DNA from: Bacteroidales bacterium
Lineage (GTDB): Bacteria; Bacteroidota; Bacteroidia; Bacteroidales; GCA-2711565
DNA: 64,000 bases
Assembly (NCBI GenBank): GCA_028280405.1
Contig: JANQLW010000077.1
Span: forward strand, 1-64,000
Reading direction: 5' to 3'
The first letter of the stretch is position 1, and the number at the start of each line of letters is the position of its first letter. Under the pieces are notes generated by a model, which saw only the letters and a program-made list of their open reading frames with translations, was not told where the DNA came from and did no database searches. The translations under genes were made by a program, and so were the position numbers. This document shows, piece after piece, positions 43,273-52,007 of this stretch.

Positions 43273-44388
43273 ATGAAAACCATGAAAATATTTAGTCAAA
43301 TGAAAAATATAAATATCCTATTCATTTTAGGAATCAGCATAATAATTTTTACTTTCTCTTCTTGCGGATCTTCTGAAGAAAAGAAAACAGAGCAAAAACC
43401 CGATTTAAAAGTTAAAATAGAAACTGTTAGCGTGGAAGACCATGCCAGAACCTTTAGTTATTCCGGAAAGATTGAAGCCCGGTATCATTCGGTATTAAGT
43501 ACAAGAATAATGGGGAATGTTACTAAAGTATATGTAAGCCCGGGGCAAAAAGTTCAGAAAGGGCAAGTTCTTCTTAAAATCAATGATAAAGATATCTTGT
43601 CGAAAAAGGCACAAATAAAGTCTACTCAAATAGCAGCTGAGGCAGCATTTGCAAATGCTGAAAAAGATTATAAAAGATATAAAAGCTTATTTGAGAAAAA
43701 AAGCGCAAGCCAGAAAGAACTGGATGATATAAGCACTCAGTATAAAATGGCTAAAGCACAACTGGAAGCTACTAAGGAAATGGAAAAAGAATTGAATGAA
43801 ACCTTAAAGTATGCAACGATTAGAGCTCCATATGCAGGTGTCATTAGTAAAAAGTATATCAATAAAGGGGATTTTGCATCTCCGGGTATGCCTTTGCTGG
43901 CTATAGAGCAAACCAAAGAATTGAATGTAGTAGCCCGAATTCCTGAAAGTGAAATATCATGCATAGAAGTTGGAGATATTGTGGATGTACAGGTTAATGC
44001 TGTAAACAAAATGAATGTGAAAGGAGAAGTGATTGAAGTAAACCTTTCAGCTCAGCATACAGGCAGTCAATACGAAGTTAAAATAAAATTAAACCCTGAG
44101 GTTGAACAAAAAACTCTTTTAAGAAGCGGTATGTATGCCAATGTAATTCTTGTCAAAGGAGGTCAACCAAGTATATATGTGCCTGAAAAAGCCATTGTTT
44201 ACAAAGGACAGTTATGTGGTATATATACAGTAAGCCAGAGTAAAACTGCATTGTTAAGATGGGTAAGACTTGGTAAGAAAAGAGGAGATCAGGTAGAAAT
44301 TATTTCAGGCCTTGCTGATGGTGAGAAATTTATAAAAAGCTATACCGGTAAAATCTGGGATGGTGCAAGTATTCAAATAGTTAAATAA
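43273..44388 (+). CDS. RND efflux periplasmic adaptor lipoprotein
   Basis: A 371-residue membrane-fusion protein. The N terminus is a lipoprotein signal with lipobox FSSC and C31. A lipoyl half-domain (VTKVYVSPGQKVQKGQVLLKI), an alpha-hairpin (about residues 115-180), the second lipoyl half (YATIRAPYAGVISKKYINKGDFASPG) and beta-barrel/membrane-proximal domains follow in the usual order. It links the TolC channel to the RND permease. It lies 11 bp upstream of the permease gene. Confidence 0.92.
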   Translation: MKTMKIFSQMKNINILFILGISIIIFTFSSCGSSEEKKTEQKPDLKVKIETVSVEDHARTFSYSGKIEARYHSVLSTRIMGNVTKVYVSPGQKVQKGQVLLKINDKDILSKKAQIKSTQIAAEAAFANAEKDYKRYKSLFEKKSASQKELDDISTQYKMAKAQLEATKEMEKELNETLKYATIRAPYAGVISKKYINKGDFASPGMPLLAIEQTKELNVVARIPESEISCIEVGDIVDVQVNAVNKMNVKGEVIEVNLSAQHTGSQYEVKIKLNPEVEQKTLLRSGMYANVILVKGGQPSIYVPEKAIVYKGQLCGIYTVSQSKTALLRWVRLGKKRGDQVEIISGLADGEKFIKSYTGKIWDGASIQIVK

Positions 44389-44399
44389 GGAGGAATACT

Positions 44400-47300
44400 A
44401 TGGAAACAGGATTTGCCGGCAGTATTGCCAAACAGTTTATAAAATCAAAGCTAACCCCTTTATTAATGATTGCCTTTCTGGCAATAGGGGTATATAGTGC
44501 CTATCTTACTCCTCGTGAGGAAGAACCTCAGATTGATGTTCCCATTGCAGATTTGTTTTTCAGGTATCCGGGAGCCAGCCCAAGCGAGGTTGAATCCCGA
44601 ATTGTTCAACCATTAGAAAAGGTGATAGGAAATATTCCGGGAGTGGAATATATATATTCAACTTCTATGTCTGAACAAGCGATGCTTATTGTACAATTTT
44701 ATGTGGGAGAGGATGTGGAACGTTCCCTTGTAAAAATGTATAATGAGATCATGAAACATATGGATCAAATGCCGAAAGGTACTTCTCTTCCATTGGTAAA
44801 GACTCGTGCTATTGATGATGTCCCGGTATTGGGATTGACTTTCTGGAGTGAGCGCTATGATGATTTTCAGTTGAGAAGAATTGCCCAGGAAGTGAATAAT
44901 GAAATCGAAAAAGTCATGGATGTTTCTGATACCAGAATTCTAGGTGGTAGATCCCGGGAGTTAAGAATTGTATTAGACAGAGCATTAATGGCCAGTTATA
45001 ATCTGGATGCTTTAACTATTGCTAAAGCAATTCAGGCTTCAAATACACAATTTGAATCCGGGAAATTCAATAGAAATGATCGTGAATATATCGTTGAAAC
45101 TGGTGAATTTCTGAAATCAAAAGAAGATATTGAAAATTTAATTGTAGGGATCCAAAAAGGAAGCCCTATTTATTTAAAGCAATTAGCTGAAGTAAAAGAT
45201 GGGCCGGAACTGGCGAATCAATATGTTGCTTTTGGGTATGGAAAAGAATCAATTAAAAAAGCAGAATTCAAAAGTGAATATCCTGCTGTAACAATTTCTA
45301 TTGCTAAAAGAAGGGGAGCTGATGCCATGGTAATAGCCGATCGGGTTTTAAGTAAAATAGAACTTTTGAAAAAAGACTTGATCCCTTCTGATGTACATGT
45401 AGATGTTACCAGAAATTATGGTGAAACAGCATCAGATAAAGTTGCTGAATTATTAATGCACTTGTTGGGAGCAATATTAGCCGTAACTGTAGTTGTAATG
45501 CTCGCAATGGGATGGCGTGGCGGATTGGTTGTGTTTTTATCTGTACCAATTACTTTTGCTTTAACCATGTTTAGCTATTACTTTTTAGATTATACGCTGA
45601 ATAGAATTACCCTGTTTGCGCTAGTATTTGTTACCGGTATTGTTGTGGATGATTCAATCATCATTGCAGAAAATATGCATCGTCATTTTAAGATGAAAAA
45701 ATCAGGAATGATTCAGGCAGCTTTAAGGTCTATAGATGAAGTTGGTAATCCTACTATACTGGCTACATTTACGGTAATCGCTGCTGTATTGCCAATGGTA
45801 TTTGTAAGTGGTATGATGGGGCCTTATATGAGTCCGATGCCTATTGGCGCAAGTATCGCTATGATATTTTCTTTGCTTATTGCACTTACGATTACTCCCT
45901 ATCTGGCTTATCGTTTATTGAAGTTTGATAAAAAGGAAATTACCAGGAAGAAAGCCTTTAAAATGGAAGATACCCCTATTTATAAAATATATGCAAAAAT
46001 TATGCGTCCAATGCTGGAATCAAGATTTAAAAGGTGGGGGTTTATTATCGGAGTGACAGTACTGTTAATGGCATCTATGACTTTACTCTACTTTAAACTG
46101 GTAGCTGTAAAAATGCTTCCATTTGATAATAAAAATGAATTCCAAGTGATCATAGATATGCCTGAAGGAACTACTCTTGAAAGAACTGCTTTAGTCGCTA
46201 AAGAGTTAGCGGCTTATATTTCTAAACAAGACCATGTTGTGAACTATCAAACATATGTTGGAACAGCTGCCCCAATGAACTTCAATGGGCTGGTTCGTCA
46301 CTATGATTTGAGAAGCGAATCCAATATGGGTGATATTCAGGTTAACCTGACACATAAACATGATCGTAATTTACAAAGCCATGATATTGCTAAAGCAATC
46401 AGACCTGCACTTCAGGAAATTGGGAAAAAGTATAATGCAAATGTAAAAGTTGTTGAAGTTCCTCCTGGTCCTCCGGTTATGTCAACATTGGTTGCTGAAA
46501 TATATGGCCCTGATAGAGAAGAACAGGCTCAGATTGCTAAGCAAGTTATGGATCTCTTTTATGCTACTGATGATGTGGTGGATATCGACTGGTTAATGGA
46601 AGATGACCAAACTGAGTATAAATTTGATGTGGATAAAGAAAAAGCAGCATTAAATGGCATTGCAACTTCACAAGTTGTACAAACCATGAATTTCGCATTA
46701 AGTGGAATGGAAGTATCACAATTATATCAGGAAAAAGAACAAGATCAGATTGATATATCTCTGCAATTACCAGAAAATGAAAGGAGCAGTTTGGACGATC
46801 TGAAAAAGATTAACATTCTTAGCCAAAACGGACAAATGATCCCAATAGGTGATATCATAAATATTCGCAAAAGCTTAAAAGATAAAAGTATATATAGAAA
46901 AAACCAGAAACGTGTAATCTATGTAACTGCTGATGTGGCCGGAGATTTGGAAAGTCCGGTATATGCTATACTCGAAATTTCAAAAAGATTGAATGAAGTA
47001 AAAGTTCCTGAAGGTTATGCACTATTGGAAGAGTACAATAAGCAACCATTTTCTGAAGATAACTACAGTTTGAAATGGGATGGAGAATGGCAAATTACTT
47101 ATGAAGTATTTCGAGATTTAGGAACTGCATTTGCTGTGGTATTGGTAATTATTTATATGTTGATTATCGGCTGGTTCCAAAACTTTAAAGTTCCGTTTGT
47201 AATGATGGTTTCTATTCCTTTATCTCTTGTAGGGATCTTAGTTGGCCACTGGATGATGGGAGCTTTCTTTACGGCAACTTCAATGATCGGCTTAATTGCC

Positions 47301-47636
47301 CTTGCTGGAATTATGGTGAGAAATGCAATCCTGTTAATAGACTTTATAAACCTTCGGCTTAAAGATGGAGCTTCCCTTGAGGAAGCTGTAATTGAAGCCG
47401 GTGCTGTAAGAACAACTCCTATCTTATTAACCGCAGGTACAGTTGTTATTGGAGCGGTAGTAATATTGTTTGATCCGATTTTTCAGGGATTGGCTATTTC
47501 TTTGATGGGAGGTACGATTGCGTCTACATTCTTGACACTCATAATTGTACCTTTAATTTACTATATCACGGAAAGAAAAAAATACCCTGAGAACAATGAA
47601 AAACTAAAAATTAATTCTGATAAATATCAGGACTAA
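44400..47636 (+). CDS. RND efflux permease (AcrB/HAE-like)
   Basis: A 1078-residue proton-driven exporter with twelve membrane helices and two large periplasmic loops. The first helix (SKLTPLLMIAFLAIGVYSAY) is followed by TPREEEPQIDVP; the proton-relay aspartates are in TM4 (VTGIVVDDSIIIAENMHRH). MMLSxG-type conserved motifs and the duplicated second half (MVSIPLSLVGILVGHW, IMVRNAILLIDFIN) are intact. Substrate class is not readable: hydrophobic compounds are more likely than metals, because the heavy-metal type motif is absent. A strong Shine-Dalgarno sequence, AAGGAGG (44387-44393), precedes the ATG, which is unusual in this phylum. Confidence 0.94.
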   Translation: METGFAGSIAKQFIKSKLTPLLMIAFLAIGVYSAYLTPREEEPQIDVPIADLFFRYPGASPSEVESRIVQPLEKVIGNIPGVEYIYSTSMSEQAMLIVQFYVGEDVERSLVKMYNEIMKHMDQMPKGTSLPLVKTRAIDDVPVLGLTFWSERYDDFQLRRIAQEVNNEIEKVMDVSDTRILGGRSRELRIVLDRALMASYNLDALTIAKAIQASNTQFESGKFNRNDREYIVETGEFLKSKEDIENLIVGIQKGSPIYLKQLAEVKDGPELANQYVAFGYGKESIKKAEFKSEYPAVTISIAKRRGADAMVIADRVLSKIELLKKDLIPSDVHVDVTRNYGETASDKVAELLMHLLGAILAVTVVVMLAMGWRGGLVVFLSVPITFALTMFSYYFLDYTLNRITLFALVFVTGIVVDDSIIIAENMHRHFKMKKSGMIQAALRSIDEVGNPTILATFTVIAAVLPMVFVSGMMGPYMSPMPIGASIAMIFSLLIALTITPYLAYRLLKFDKKEITRKKAFKMEDTPIYKIYAKIMRPMLESRFKRWGFIIGVTVLLMASMTLLYFKLVAVKMLPFDNKNEFQVIIDMPEGTTLERTALVAKELAAYISKQDHVVNYQTYVGTAAPMNFNGLVRHYDLRSESNMGDIQVNLTHKHDRNLQSHDIAKAIRPALQEIGKKYNANVKVVEVPPGPPVMSTLVAEIYGPDREEQAQIAKQVMDLFYATDDVVDIDWLMEDDQTEYKFDVDKEKAALNGIATSQVVQTMNFALSGMEVSQLYQEKEQDQIDISLQLPENERSSLDDLKKINILSQNGQMIPIGDIINIRKSLKDKSIYRKNQKRVIYVTADVAGDLESPVYAILEISKRLNEVKVPEGYALLEEYNKQPFSEDNYSLKWDGEWQITYEVFRDLGTAFAVVLVIIYMLIIGWFQNFKVPFVMMVSIPLSLVGILVGHWMMGAFFTATSMIGLIALAGIMVRNAILLIDFINLRLKDGASLEEAVIEAGAVRTTPILLTAGTVVIGAVVILFDPIFQGLAISLMGGTIASTFLTLIIVPLIYYITERKKYPENNEKLKINSDKYQD

Positions 47637-47653
47637 AAATAATTTTGTGAATA

Positions 47654-47682
47654 GGATGGTTTCCCCGGAGGGGACGCCATCC
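47654..47682 (+). terminator. Hairpin after the RND operon
   Basis: GGATGG..TCCCC pairs with GGGGA..CCATCC (47654-47666 and 47670-47682) around a 3-base loop with a two-base mismatch. It lies 17 bp past the permease stop. No T tract follows, so it may be an mRNA-end stem. The GACGCCATCC arm recurs inverted at 47827-47837. The remaining gap to 47948 holds an AT-rich stretch and a CTGTCAGG repeat at 47893-47920. Confidence 0.5.
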
Positions 47683-47892
47683 TGGGTTTACAGATAAGGA
47701 AATATGTAAAAATGTAAATTGGTAAATTAGTATATGGTTCAGCATTTTAAAGTTAATTGATTACATCAAAGACTGGTTTTTGGTTTCCCATCGAATATAA
47801 AATAAAAACAGAATGTTAAAAAATATAGGATGGCGTCAGCTTTATTTTGATTGTGTTTAGATTAAGTTAATAAAAAGTATGTCATCCTTATG

Positions 47893-47920
47893 TCCTGACA
47901 GGATCAAACCCCTGTCAGGA
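47893..47920. repeat. TCCTGACAGG/CCTGTCAGGA inverted repeat
   Basis: Two exactly complementary 10-base arms (47893-47902 and 47911-47920) around eight bases, made of the same CTGTCAGG word as the array at 15568-15641. It sits 28 bp before a small membrane-protein gene. Confidence 0.7.
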
Positions 47921-47948
47921 CTAAATCCTAACTTAAATATATTGAATT

Positions 47949-48134
47949 ATGAGAGAAAGAATAATTAGGGCAATAGCCGGTACATTTATATTAATTAGTT
48001 TGTTCCTGGCCTATTTTGTTCATTTAAATTATCTGTTGATAACAGTTTTTGTAGGATTAAACCTTCTTCAGTCGTCTATAACGAAATGGTGTTTAATGGA
48101 TGATATCTTGAGAAAGTATTTCAAGATAAAATAA
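47949..48134 (+). CDS. DUF2892-like small membrane protein
   Basis: A 61-residue protein with two closely spaced hydrophobic helices (RAIAGTFILISLFLAYF, LLITVFVGLNLLQSSIT) and a TKWC segment with a basic tail. It matches the DUF2892/YgaP membrane-anchor pattern (ERIIRAIAGTFIL...GLNLLQSSITKWC), a short protein often near efflux or rhodanese genes. The function is unknown. It follows the RND operon by about 310 bp, probably from its own promoter. Confidence 0.8.
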   Translation: MRERIIRAIAGTFILISLFLAYFVHLNYLLITVFVGLNLLQSSITKWCLMDDILRKYFKIK

Positions 48135-48214
48135 AGTTATTTATTTAGAATAAAGAATGATAAACGAGTATGGATTAATGAATAATAAAGCAAAAGCGCG
48201 AAGCTCCGAAAATA

Positions 48215-48829
48215 TTATTTATGATCGTAAGAATGATTTTCTTGTATTTTGGGACGTTTTACTTCAATGGTCAGGAAAGTGACTAAAGTACTATCAATAT
48301 TATATCTTAAATCCGCCAAAAAATGTTGGTCACTTCTATTAATAAACCTCTTTCCCATAAATCCGGTATGCTGTTTAAAATGGATGTCATAGCCTTCTGG
48401 TTTTGCTCCTTTTACAGTAGTATGAATATGCCTGTTGTTCTCTCCACTTCCATAGTTTCCAGGTAAAATCGTTTTGACAAAAATCCTCCCACTCATATCT
48501 GTAAAGGCCTTGCCACTGAGCCTTGCTGTAGATTCATCATTTGGGTTAGCCGGTTCATATTCTCCAATACTGGATGTATGATAAAATTTAATTTCTTGTT
48601 CTTTTAACACTCGTTTACTTTCTTTGTCAACGAATTTTAAACAAAGAAAGAGCTTGTGTCCGAGCTCCGTTTCATCCGCTATTGTTAAACGATTTTTTTC
48701 ATTCATCATTTGGAATTCACTTAAAAGTGACTTTTCCTTATCACTTAATTGTTTAACAGAAGAATCAATTTTACAACTGTAAAAAAAGAAAAATGCAATT
48801 ATAAATAATATATACCTCATTTTAGTCAA
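48215..48829 (-). CDS. Lipoprotein with an intradiol-dioxygenase-like domain
   Basis: A 204-residue lipoprotein (lipobox FFYSC, C19). The mature part contains TSSIGEYEP, DMSGRIFVKTILPGNYG and NRHIHTTVKG, the order and shape of intradiol ring-cleavage dioxygenases (turn Y, then G.F.F.T..PG.Y......R..HIH). One HIH pair and candidate Tyr ligands are visible, so a non-haem iron site is possible. Surface-located members of this fold in Bacteroidota have no known substrate. Family call is by motif only. Confidence 0.68.
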   Translation of the reverse strand: MTKMRYILFIIAFFFFYSCKIDSSVKQLSDKEKSLLSEFQMMNEKNRLTIADETELGHKLFLCLKFVDKESKRVLKEQEIKFYHTSSIGEYEPANPNDESTARLSGKAFTDMSGRIFVKTILPGNYGSGENNRHIHTTVKGAKPEGYDIHFKQHTGFMGKRFINRSDQHFLADLRYNIDSTLVTFLTIEVKRPKIQENHSYDHK

Positions 48830-48854
48830 ATTGTATACAATATATGAAATAAAT

Positions 48855-48900
48855 CAATTAAAAGGGGTGACGCCCCTCGGGGCGTCACCCCTTTTAATTG
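48855..48900. repeat. Perfect 22-bp palindromic hairpin
   Basis: CAATTAAAAGGGGTGACGCCCC at 48855-48876 (22 bases) is followed by TC and then its exact reverse complement to 48900. The 46-base unit is much more GC-rich in its core than its surroundings. It lies between the lipoprotein promoter side and the toxin-antitoxin promoter, with A-rich/T-rich outer arms that would let it terminate in both directions. Confidence 0.85.
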
Positions 48901-48953
48901 AAAGAAATAATTTGTTTTATGCTTCGTGAATAATGAGATAATGATGTTATTAA

Positions 48954-48998
48954 TTGATAATTGAATATTTGTATATTATATTTGTATAATACAAATAT
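48954..48998 (+). promoter_or_regulatory. Promoter and RHH operator of the toxin-antitoxin operon
   Basis: TTG at 48954-48956 and TATATTTG at 48977-48984 form a -33/-7 pair with 20 bases between. ATATTTGTAT occurs directly at 48965-48974 and 48978-48987 and inverted (ATACAAATAT) at 48989-48998; the last two make a 21-base near-perfect palindrome over the -7 box and start site. Ribbon-helix-helix antitoxins bind such tandem short sites, so this is the expected autorepression operator. Confidence 0.7.
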
Positions 48999-49004
48999 GA
49001 AAAT

Positions 49005-49238
49005 ATGAAAACATTTACCAGTACCTTACCGGATGGCTTGCTTGAAAAGCTAAATACAATGGCCCAAAAACTTATGATCCCTAAAAATAAGATCATTGAA
49101 CGTGCCCTAACAATATATTTGGATCAAATGAATAGGGCAGAATATGTTAAATCATATAAAAAAGCTGCAACAGATGAAAATATTTTAGATATGGCAGAGG
49201 AAGGGATGGAAGACTATTTTAAACAATTGGACGAATGA
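49005..49238 (+). CDS. Ribbon-helix-helix antitoxin
   Basis: A 77-residue protein with an N-terminal RHH DNA-binding fold (strand KTFTSTLPDGLLEKLNTMAQKL, helix KNKIIERALTIYLDQ, residues 2-45) and an acidic C terminus (NILDMAEEGMEDYFKQLDE) of the kind that blocks a MazF active site. It overlaps the toxin gene by 4 bp (ATGA). It would repress its own promoter through the operator at 48965-48998. Confidence 0.88.
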   Translation: MKTFTSTLPDGLLEKLNTMAQKLMIPKNKIIERALTIYLDQMNRAEYVKSYKKAATDENILDMAEEGMEDYFKQLDE

Positions 49239-49567
49239 AGCAGGGTGAGATTTGGTATGCTGACCTGAACCCGGTTAAAGGCAGTGAACAAAAAGGATTT
49301 CGTCTGGTTGTTATTATAAGCGGCAATTTGTTAAATAAGTATTTGAATATTGTAATTGTTTGTCCGCTAACTACAAAAATTAAAGATTACAAAGGTAACC
49401 TTACCTTAGAACCTGATCAAATGAATGGTTTGAAGAATCGTTCAGAAATTATGACCTTTCATATTCGATCAGTTTCAAAAGAGCGACTTGTGAAAAAGAT
49501 CGGTAAGATTAGAGCTGAACAGCTGAATGAAATTAAGCAAGGTTTAAATGATATTTTAAGATATTAA
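49235..49567 (+). CDS. MazF/PemK-family endoribonuclease toxin
   Basis: A 110-residue mRNA interferase. MKQGEIWYADLNPVKGSEQK, R23 (KGFRLVVIIS) and the later VCPLTTKIK and EIMTFHIRSVSKERL blocks follow MazF/PemK; the Arg and the Thr/Ser pair are the expected catalytic residues. It cuts single-stranded RNA at short sequence motifs and stops growth when the antitoxin is degraded. Length is full, with no frameshift, so the module should be active. It is translated from a start codon inside the antitoxin gene. Confidence 0.93.
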   Translation: MKQGEIWYADLNPVKGSEQKGFRLVVIISGNLLNKYLNIVIVCPLTTKIKDYKGNLTLEPDQMNGLKNRSEIMTFHIRSVSKERLVKKIGKIRAEQLNEIKQGLNDILRY

Positions 49568-49668
49568 ACTGAGCCTCATCTCGGAAATACTGTTAATTAA
49601 ATTGTTCATAAATAAATGTTAGGTTTTTATTAATTTTAGCTATTCTTGTATTTGTTTAAGAGGCAAAG

Positions 49669-49743
49669 GGAAGCCATCCCTTTGTTTGACAATATGGAAA
49701 AATGAGTGTAAAAAATCATAATACAGATAAGGGGATGGCTTCC
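49669..49743 (+). promoter_or_regulatory. 12-bp inverted repeat spanning the SDR gene start
   Basis: GGAAGCCATCCC (49669-49680) is exactly complementary to GGGATGGCTTCC (49732-49743). The right arm contains the ATG at 49735, the likelier SDR start. A nested hairpin, CAAAGGGA/TCCCTTTG (49664-49671 and 49677-49684), uses the left arm as well. The two pairings exclude each other, so the start could be hidden or exposed, or the nested hairpin could simply end the toxin-antitoxin transcript. Confidence 0.5.
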
Positions 49744-50550
49744 TGGTCTTTAAAGGTTATAATCATTACAGGAGCATCATCAGGAATAGGAAAGGCCCTG
49801 GCTGAAGTGTATGCATGTGAAGGTAATGCTTTGGTGTTAGGTGCAAGAAGTATTGATAAGCTTGAGGATTTAGCTCATAGGTTAAAAGATAAAGGCGCTG
49901 AAGTATTAAATATTAAAACTGATGTTAGTCTTGAAGTAGATTGTAAAAACCTCATTAATAAAGCTTACGAGAGGTTTGGACGGATTGATGTTTTAATCAA
50001 TAATGCCGGAATTTCAATGAGAGCTATTTTTGAGGAAACAGATTTGAGTGTGTTAAAATCTTTAATGGATATAAATTTTTGGGGAACGGTTTATTGTACA
50101 AAGTATGCATTGCCCCATTTGTTAGAATCAAAAGGTTCTGTAGTTGGAGTCTCTTCGATTGCCGGATACAAAGGACTACCGGGAAGAACGGGCTATTCTT
50201 CTTCAAAATTTGCAATGCATGGTTTTCTTGAATGTTTGCGTATTGAAAACCTAAAAAAGGATTTGCATGTATTATTGTCATGCCCGGGCTTTACAGCTTC
50301 CAATATCAGAAATACAGCATTGGGAAAGGATGGAAGCCAGCAGGGAGAATCCCCTCGTGATGAAGCTAAGATGATGACAGCTGAGGAAGTTGCATCCCGG
50401 ATTAAAAAAGCTGTAGAAAAAAGAAAGCGAACCCTGACCTTAACAGGGCAAGGAAAATTAACTGTATTATTGAATAAGTTTTTTCCTAAATTAGTGGACA
50501 AGTTGGTGTTTAATCATATGGCAAAAGAGCCTGATTCACCCTTTAGATAA
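49735..50550 (+). CDS. SDR-family short-chain dehydrogenase/reductase
   Basis: A classical SDR (271 residues from the ATG at 49735, MASWSLKVIIITGASSG; an ATG at 49702 would add 11 polar residues with no family match). The cofactor motif TGASSGIG, the NNAG motif, and the tetrad residues S (VSSIAG) and Y-x3-K (GYSSSKF) are complete, so it is an active NAD(P)H oxidoreductase of unknown substrate. The C-terminal region RIKKAVEKRKRTLTL and a hydrophobic stretch resemble DHRS7-like or DltE-like SDRs. Downstream by 18 bp is a small acidic protein gene. Confidence 0.9.
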   Translation: MASWSLKVIIITGASSGIGKALAEVYACEGNALVLGARSIDKLEDLAHRLKDKGAEVLNIKTDVSLEVDCKNLINKAYERFGRIDVLINNAGISMRAIFEETDLSVLKSLMDINFWGTVYCTKYALPHLLESKGSVVGVSSIAGYKGLPGRTGYSSSKFAMHGFLECLRIENLKKDLHVLLSCPGFTASNIRNTALGKDGSQQGESPRDEAKMMTAEEVASRIKKAVEKRKRTLTLTGQGKLTVLLNKFFPKLVDKLVFNHMAKEPDSPFR

Positions 50551-50568
50551 AATTTAATTTTTTTTGAA

Positions 50569-51042
50569 ATGAGTAAAATTAATTTAGAAATCAATCCTAA
50601 AGTTGGATTTGGTGAACTTAAATTTGGACAAACTATTGAAGAGGTTATTGCCATTATAGGTGAAGCCGAAGAAGTTGAGGATATTCAGGAAGAGGAAGAT
50701 TTTAATACGTTAATCATGAATTACTGGAAAGAGGGATTTACTGTATTTATTGAAGGTACCGGAGCTGAAAAATCTATTGTTTCCTGTTTTGAAACTGATA
50801 ACCCAAAATCTACTTTGTTTGGTGAGGCCGTTTTTGAAATGAAGGAAACAGAAATTGTTGATCATATGAAAGCTAACGGTTATAAAGAGATTGAAAAGGA
50901 AGATGAGGAAGATGGAGAATACCGTCTTTCCTTTGATGAAGGATTAATCGATTTCTTTTTTGATGAAGATGGTAGTTTACTGGCAGTCAATTGGGGTGTA
51001 TTTGTAAACAAGCACGGCGAAATTGAAGACATCACTTTATAA
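50569..51042 (+). CDS. Acidic conserved protein of unknown function
   Basis: A 157-residue, very acidic cytoplasmic protein without signal or membrane segments. The N terminus (INPKVGFGELKFGQTIEEVIAIIGEAEEVE) looks like the paired short-repeat 'G.S.eeV...lG.P.' motif of small BLIP/SmpA-like folds; a second similar motif follows near residue 95 (FEMKETEIVDHMKANGYKEIE). I do not recognise a named family. It follows the SDR gene by 18 bp and ends at a strong bidirectional hairpin. Confidence 0.7.
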   Translation: MSKINLEINPKVGFGELKFGQTIEEVIAIIGEAEEVEDIQEEEDFNTLIMNYWKEGFTVFIEGTGAEKSIVSCFETDNPKSTLFGEAVFEMKETEIVDHMKANGYKEIEKEDEEDGEYRLSFDEGLIDFFFDEDGSLLAVNWGVFVNKHGEIEDITL

Positions 51043-51051
51043 TTAAAAACG

Positions 51052-51087
51052 AATAACTAATCCCGATATTTATCGGGATTAGTTATT
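51052..51087. terminator. Bidirectional terminator, 17-bp stem
   Basis: AATAACTAATCCCGATA (51052-51068) is exactly complementary to 51071-51087, with a two-base centre. It separates the acidic-protein gene and xerD, which converge on it; the right arm ends on the xerD stop codon. The A-rich and T-rich ends suit termination from both sides. Confidence 0.8.
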
Positions 51088-52001
51088 TAATTTTTAGTTG
51101 ATTTATATCTTGGATGAAATTGCTGAATTGTCGTTTGTAAATAAGATCGGTCCAGATGTGTATAAATTTCGGTTGTGGTTATGGATTCATGGCCCAACAT
51201 TTCCTGAACAGCCCTCAGGTCGGCACCTCCATCCACTAAGTGGGTGGCAAAGGAATGCCGGAATGTATGTGGGCTGATTTTCTTTTTTATTCCGCATAAT
51301 TCTGCTAAATCTTTAATAAGGTTAAAAATCATTACACGCGATAATTTGCGTCCTCTTTTGTTTAAAAACAAAATATCTTCATTTCCGGGAGCAATGTTTT
51401 GATGTGACCTTACTTCTTCTATATAAATCCTGATTTGTTTTAAAGCAGTATAGCCTATCGGAGTTAGCCTTTCTTTGTCACCTTTCCCAACAATTCTAAT
51501 AAAACCATCGTTAAAATAAATATTGGATACTTGTAAGTTTAACAATTCACTCACTCTTAAACCACAACCATAAAGTGTTTCGAGCATTGCTTTGTTGCGC
51601 TCACCTCCTTCTTTACTTAAATCAATTGTATCTATTAGCTTGTTAATTTCTTCTATGCTTAATACTGTTGGTAATTTCCTTCCTGTTTTAGGTGATTCAA
51701 GCAATTCAGTTGGGTTAATGTTGATGACATCTTCCAATAATAAAAACTTATAAAATGCTTTTATACCGGAAATGATTCTAGCCTGGGAATTGGCTTCCAA
51801 ACCTTTTTTGTTTATCCAGCTAAGAAAATCCTGTAAGTGTTTATATTCGATGTCTTCAACTTGTAAATTTAGCTCGTTGATTGCAACGAAATCAGCTAAT
51901 TTCTGAATGTCTCTTATGTAAGCCTGAACAGAATTGGGAGATAAAGATTTTTCGATGGTTAAAAATGATTTAAACCTTTTTATGTAAATATCCCAATTCA
52001 T
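51087..52001 (-). CDS. xerD: Tyrosine recombinase XerD
   Basis: A 304-residue site-specific recombinase that resolves chromosome dimers at dif with XerC. The N-terminal SAM-like core-binding domain (residues 1-85) precedes the catalytic domain with R149 (GCGLRVSELL), K173 (VGKGDKERL), H245-x2-R248 (HTFRHSFATH), H271 (MLGHESI) and the nucleophile Y280 (EIYTHLD). All six residues are intact. Length is normal. It is in a housekeeping context with no sign of an integron or integrative element. Confidence 0.95.
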   Translation of the reverse strand: MNWDIYIKRFKSFLTIEKSLSPNSVQAYIRDIQKLADFVAINELNLQVEDIEYKHLQDFLSWINKKGLEANSQARIISGIKAFYKFLLLEDVININPTELLESPKTGRKLPTVLSIEEINKLIDTIDLSKEGGERNKAMLETLYGCGLRVSELLNLQVSNIYFNDGFIRIVGKGDKERLTPIGYTALKQIRIYIEEVRSHQNIAPGNEDILFLNKRGRKLSRVMIFNLIKDLAELCGIKKKISPHTFRHSFATHLVDGGADLRAVQEMLGHESITTTEIYTHLDRSYLQTTIQQFHPRYKSTKN

Positions 52002-52007
52002 TTAAAA

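Noticed and set aside
51087..52001. Tyrosine recombinase as the integrase of a mobile element
   Set aside because: All features fit housekeeping XerD: length, full catalytic set and no att-like repeats, tRNA or cargo genes nearby.
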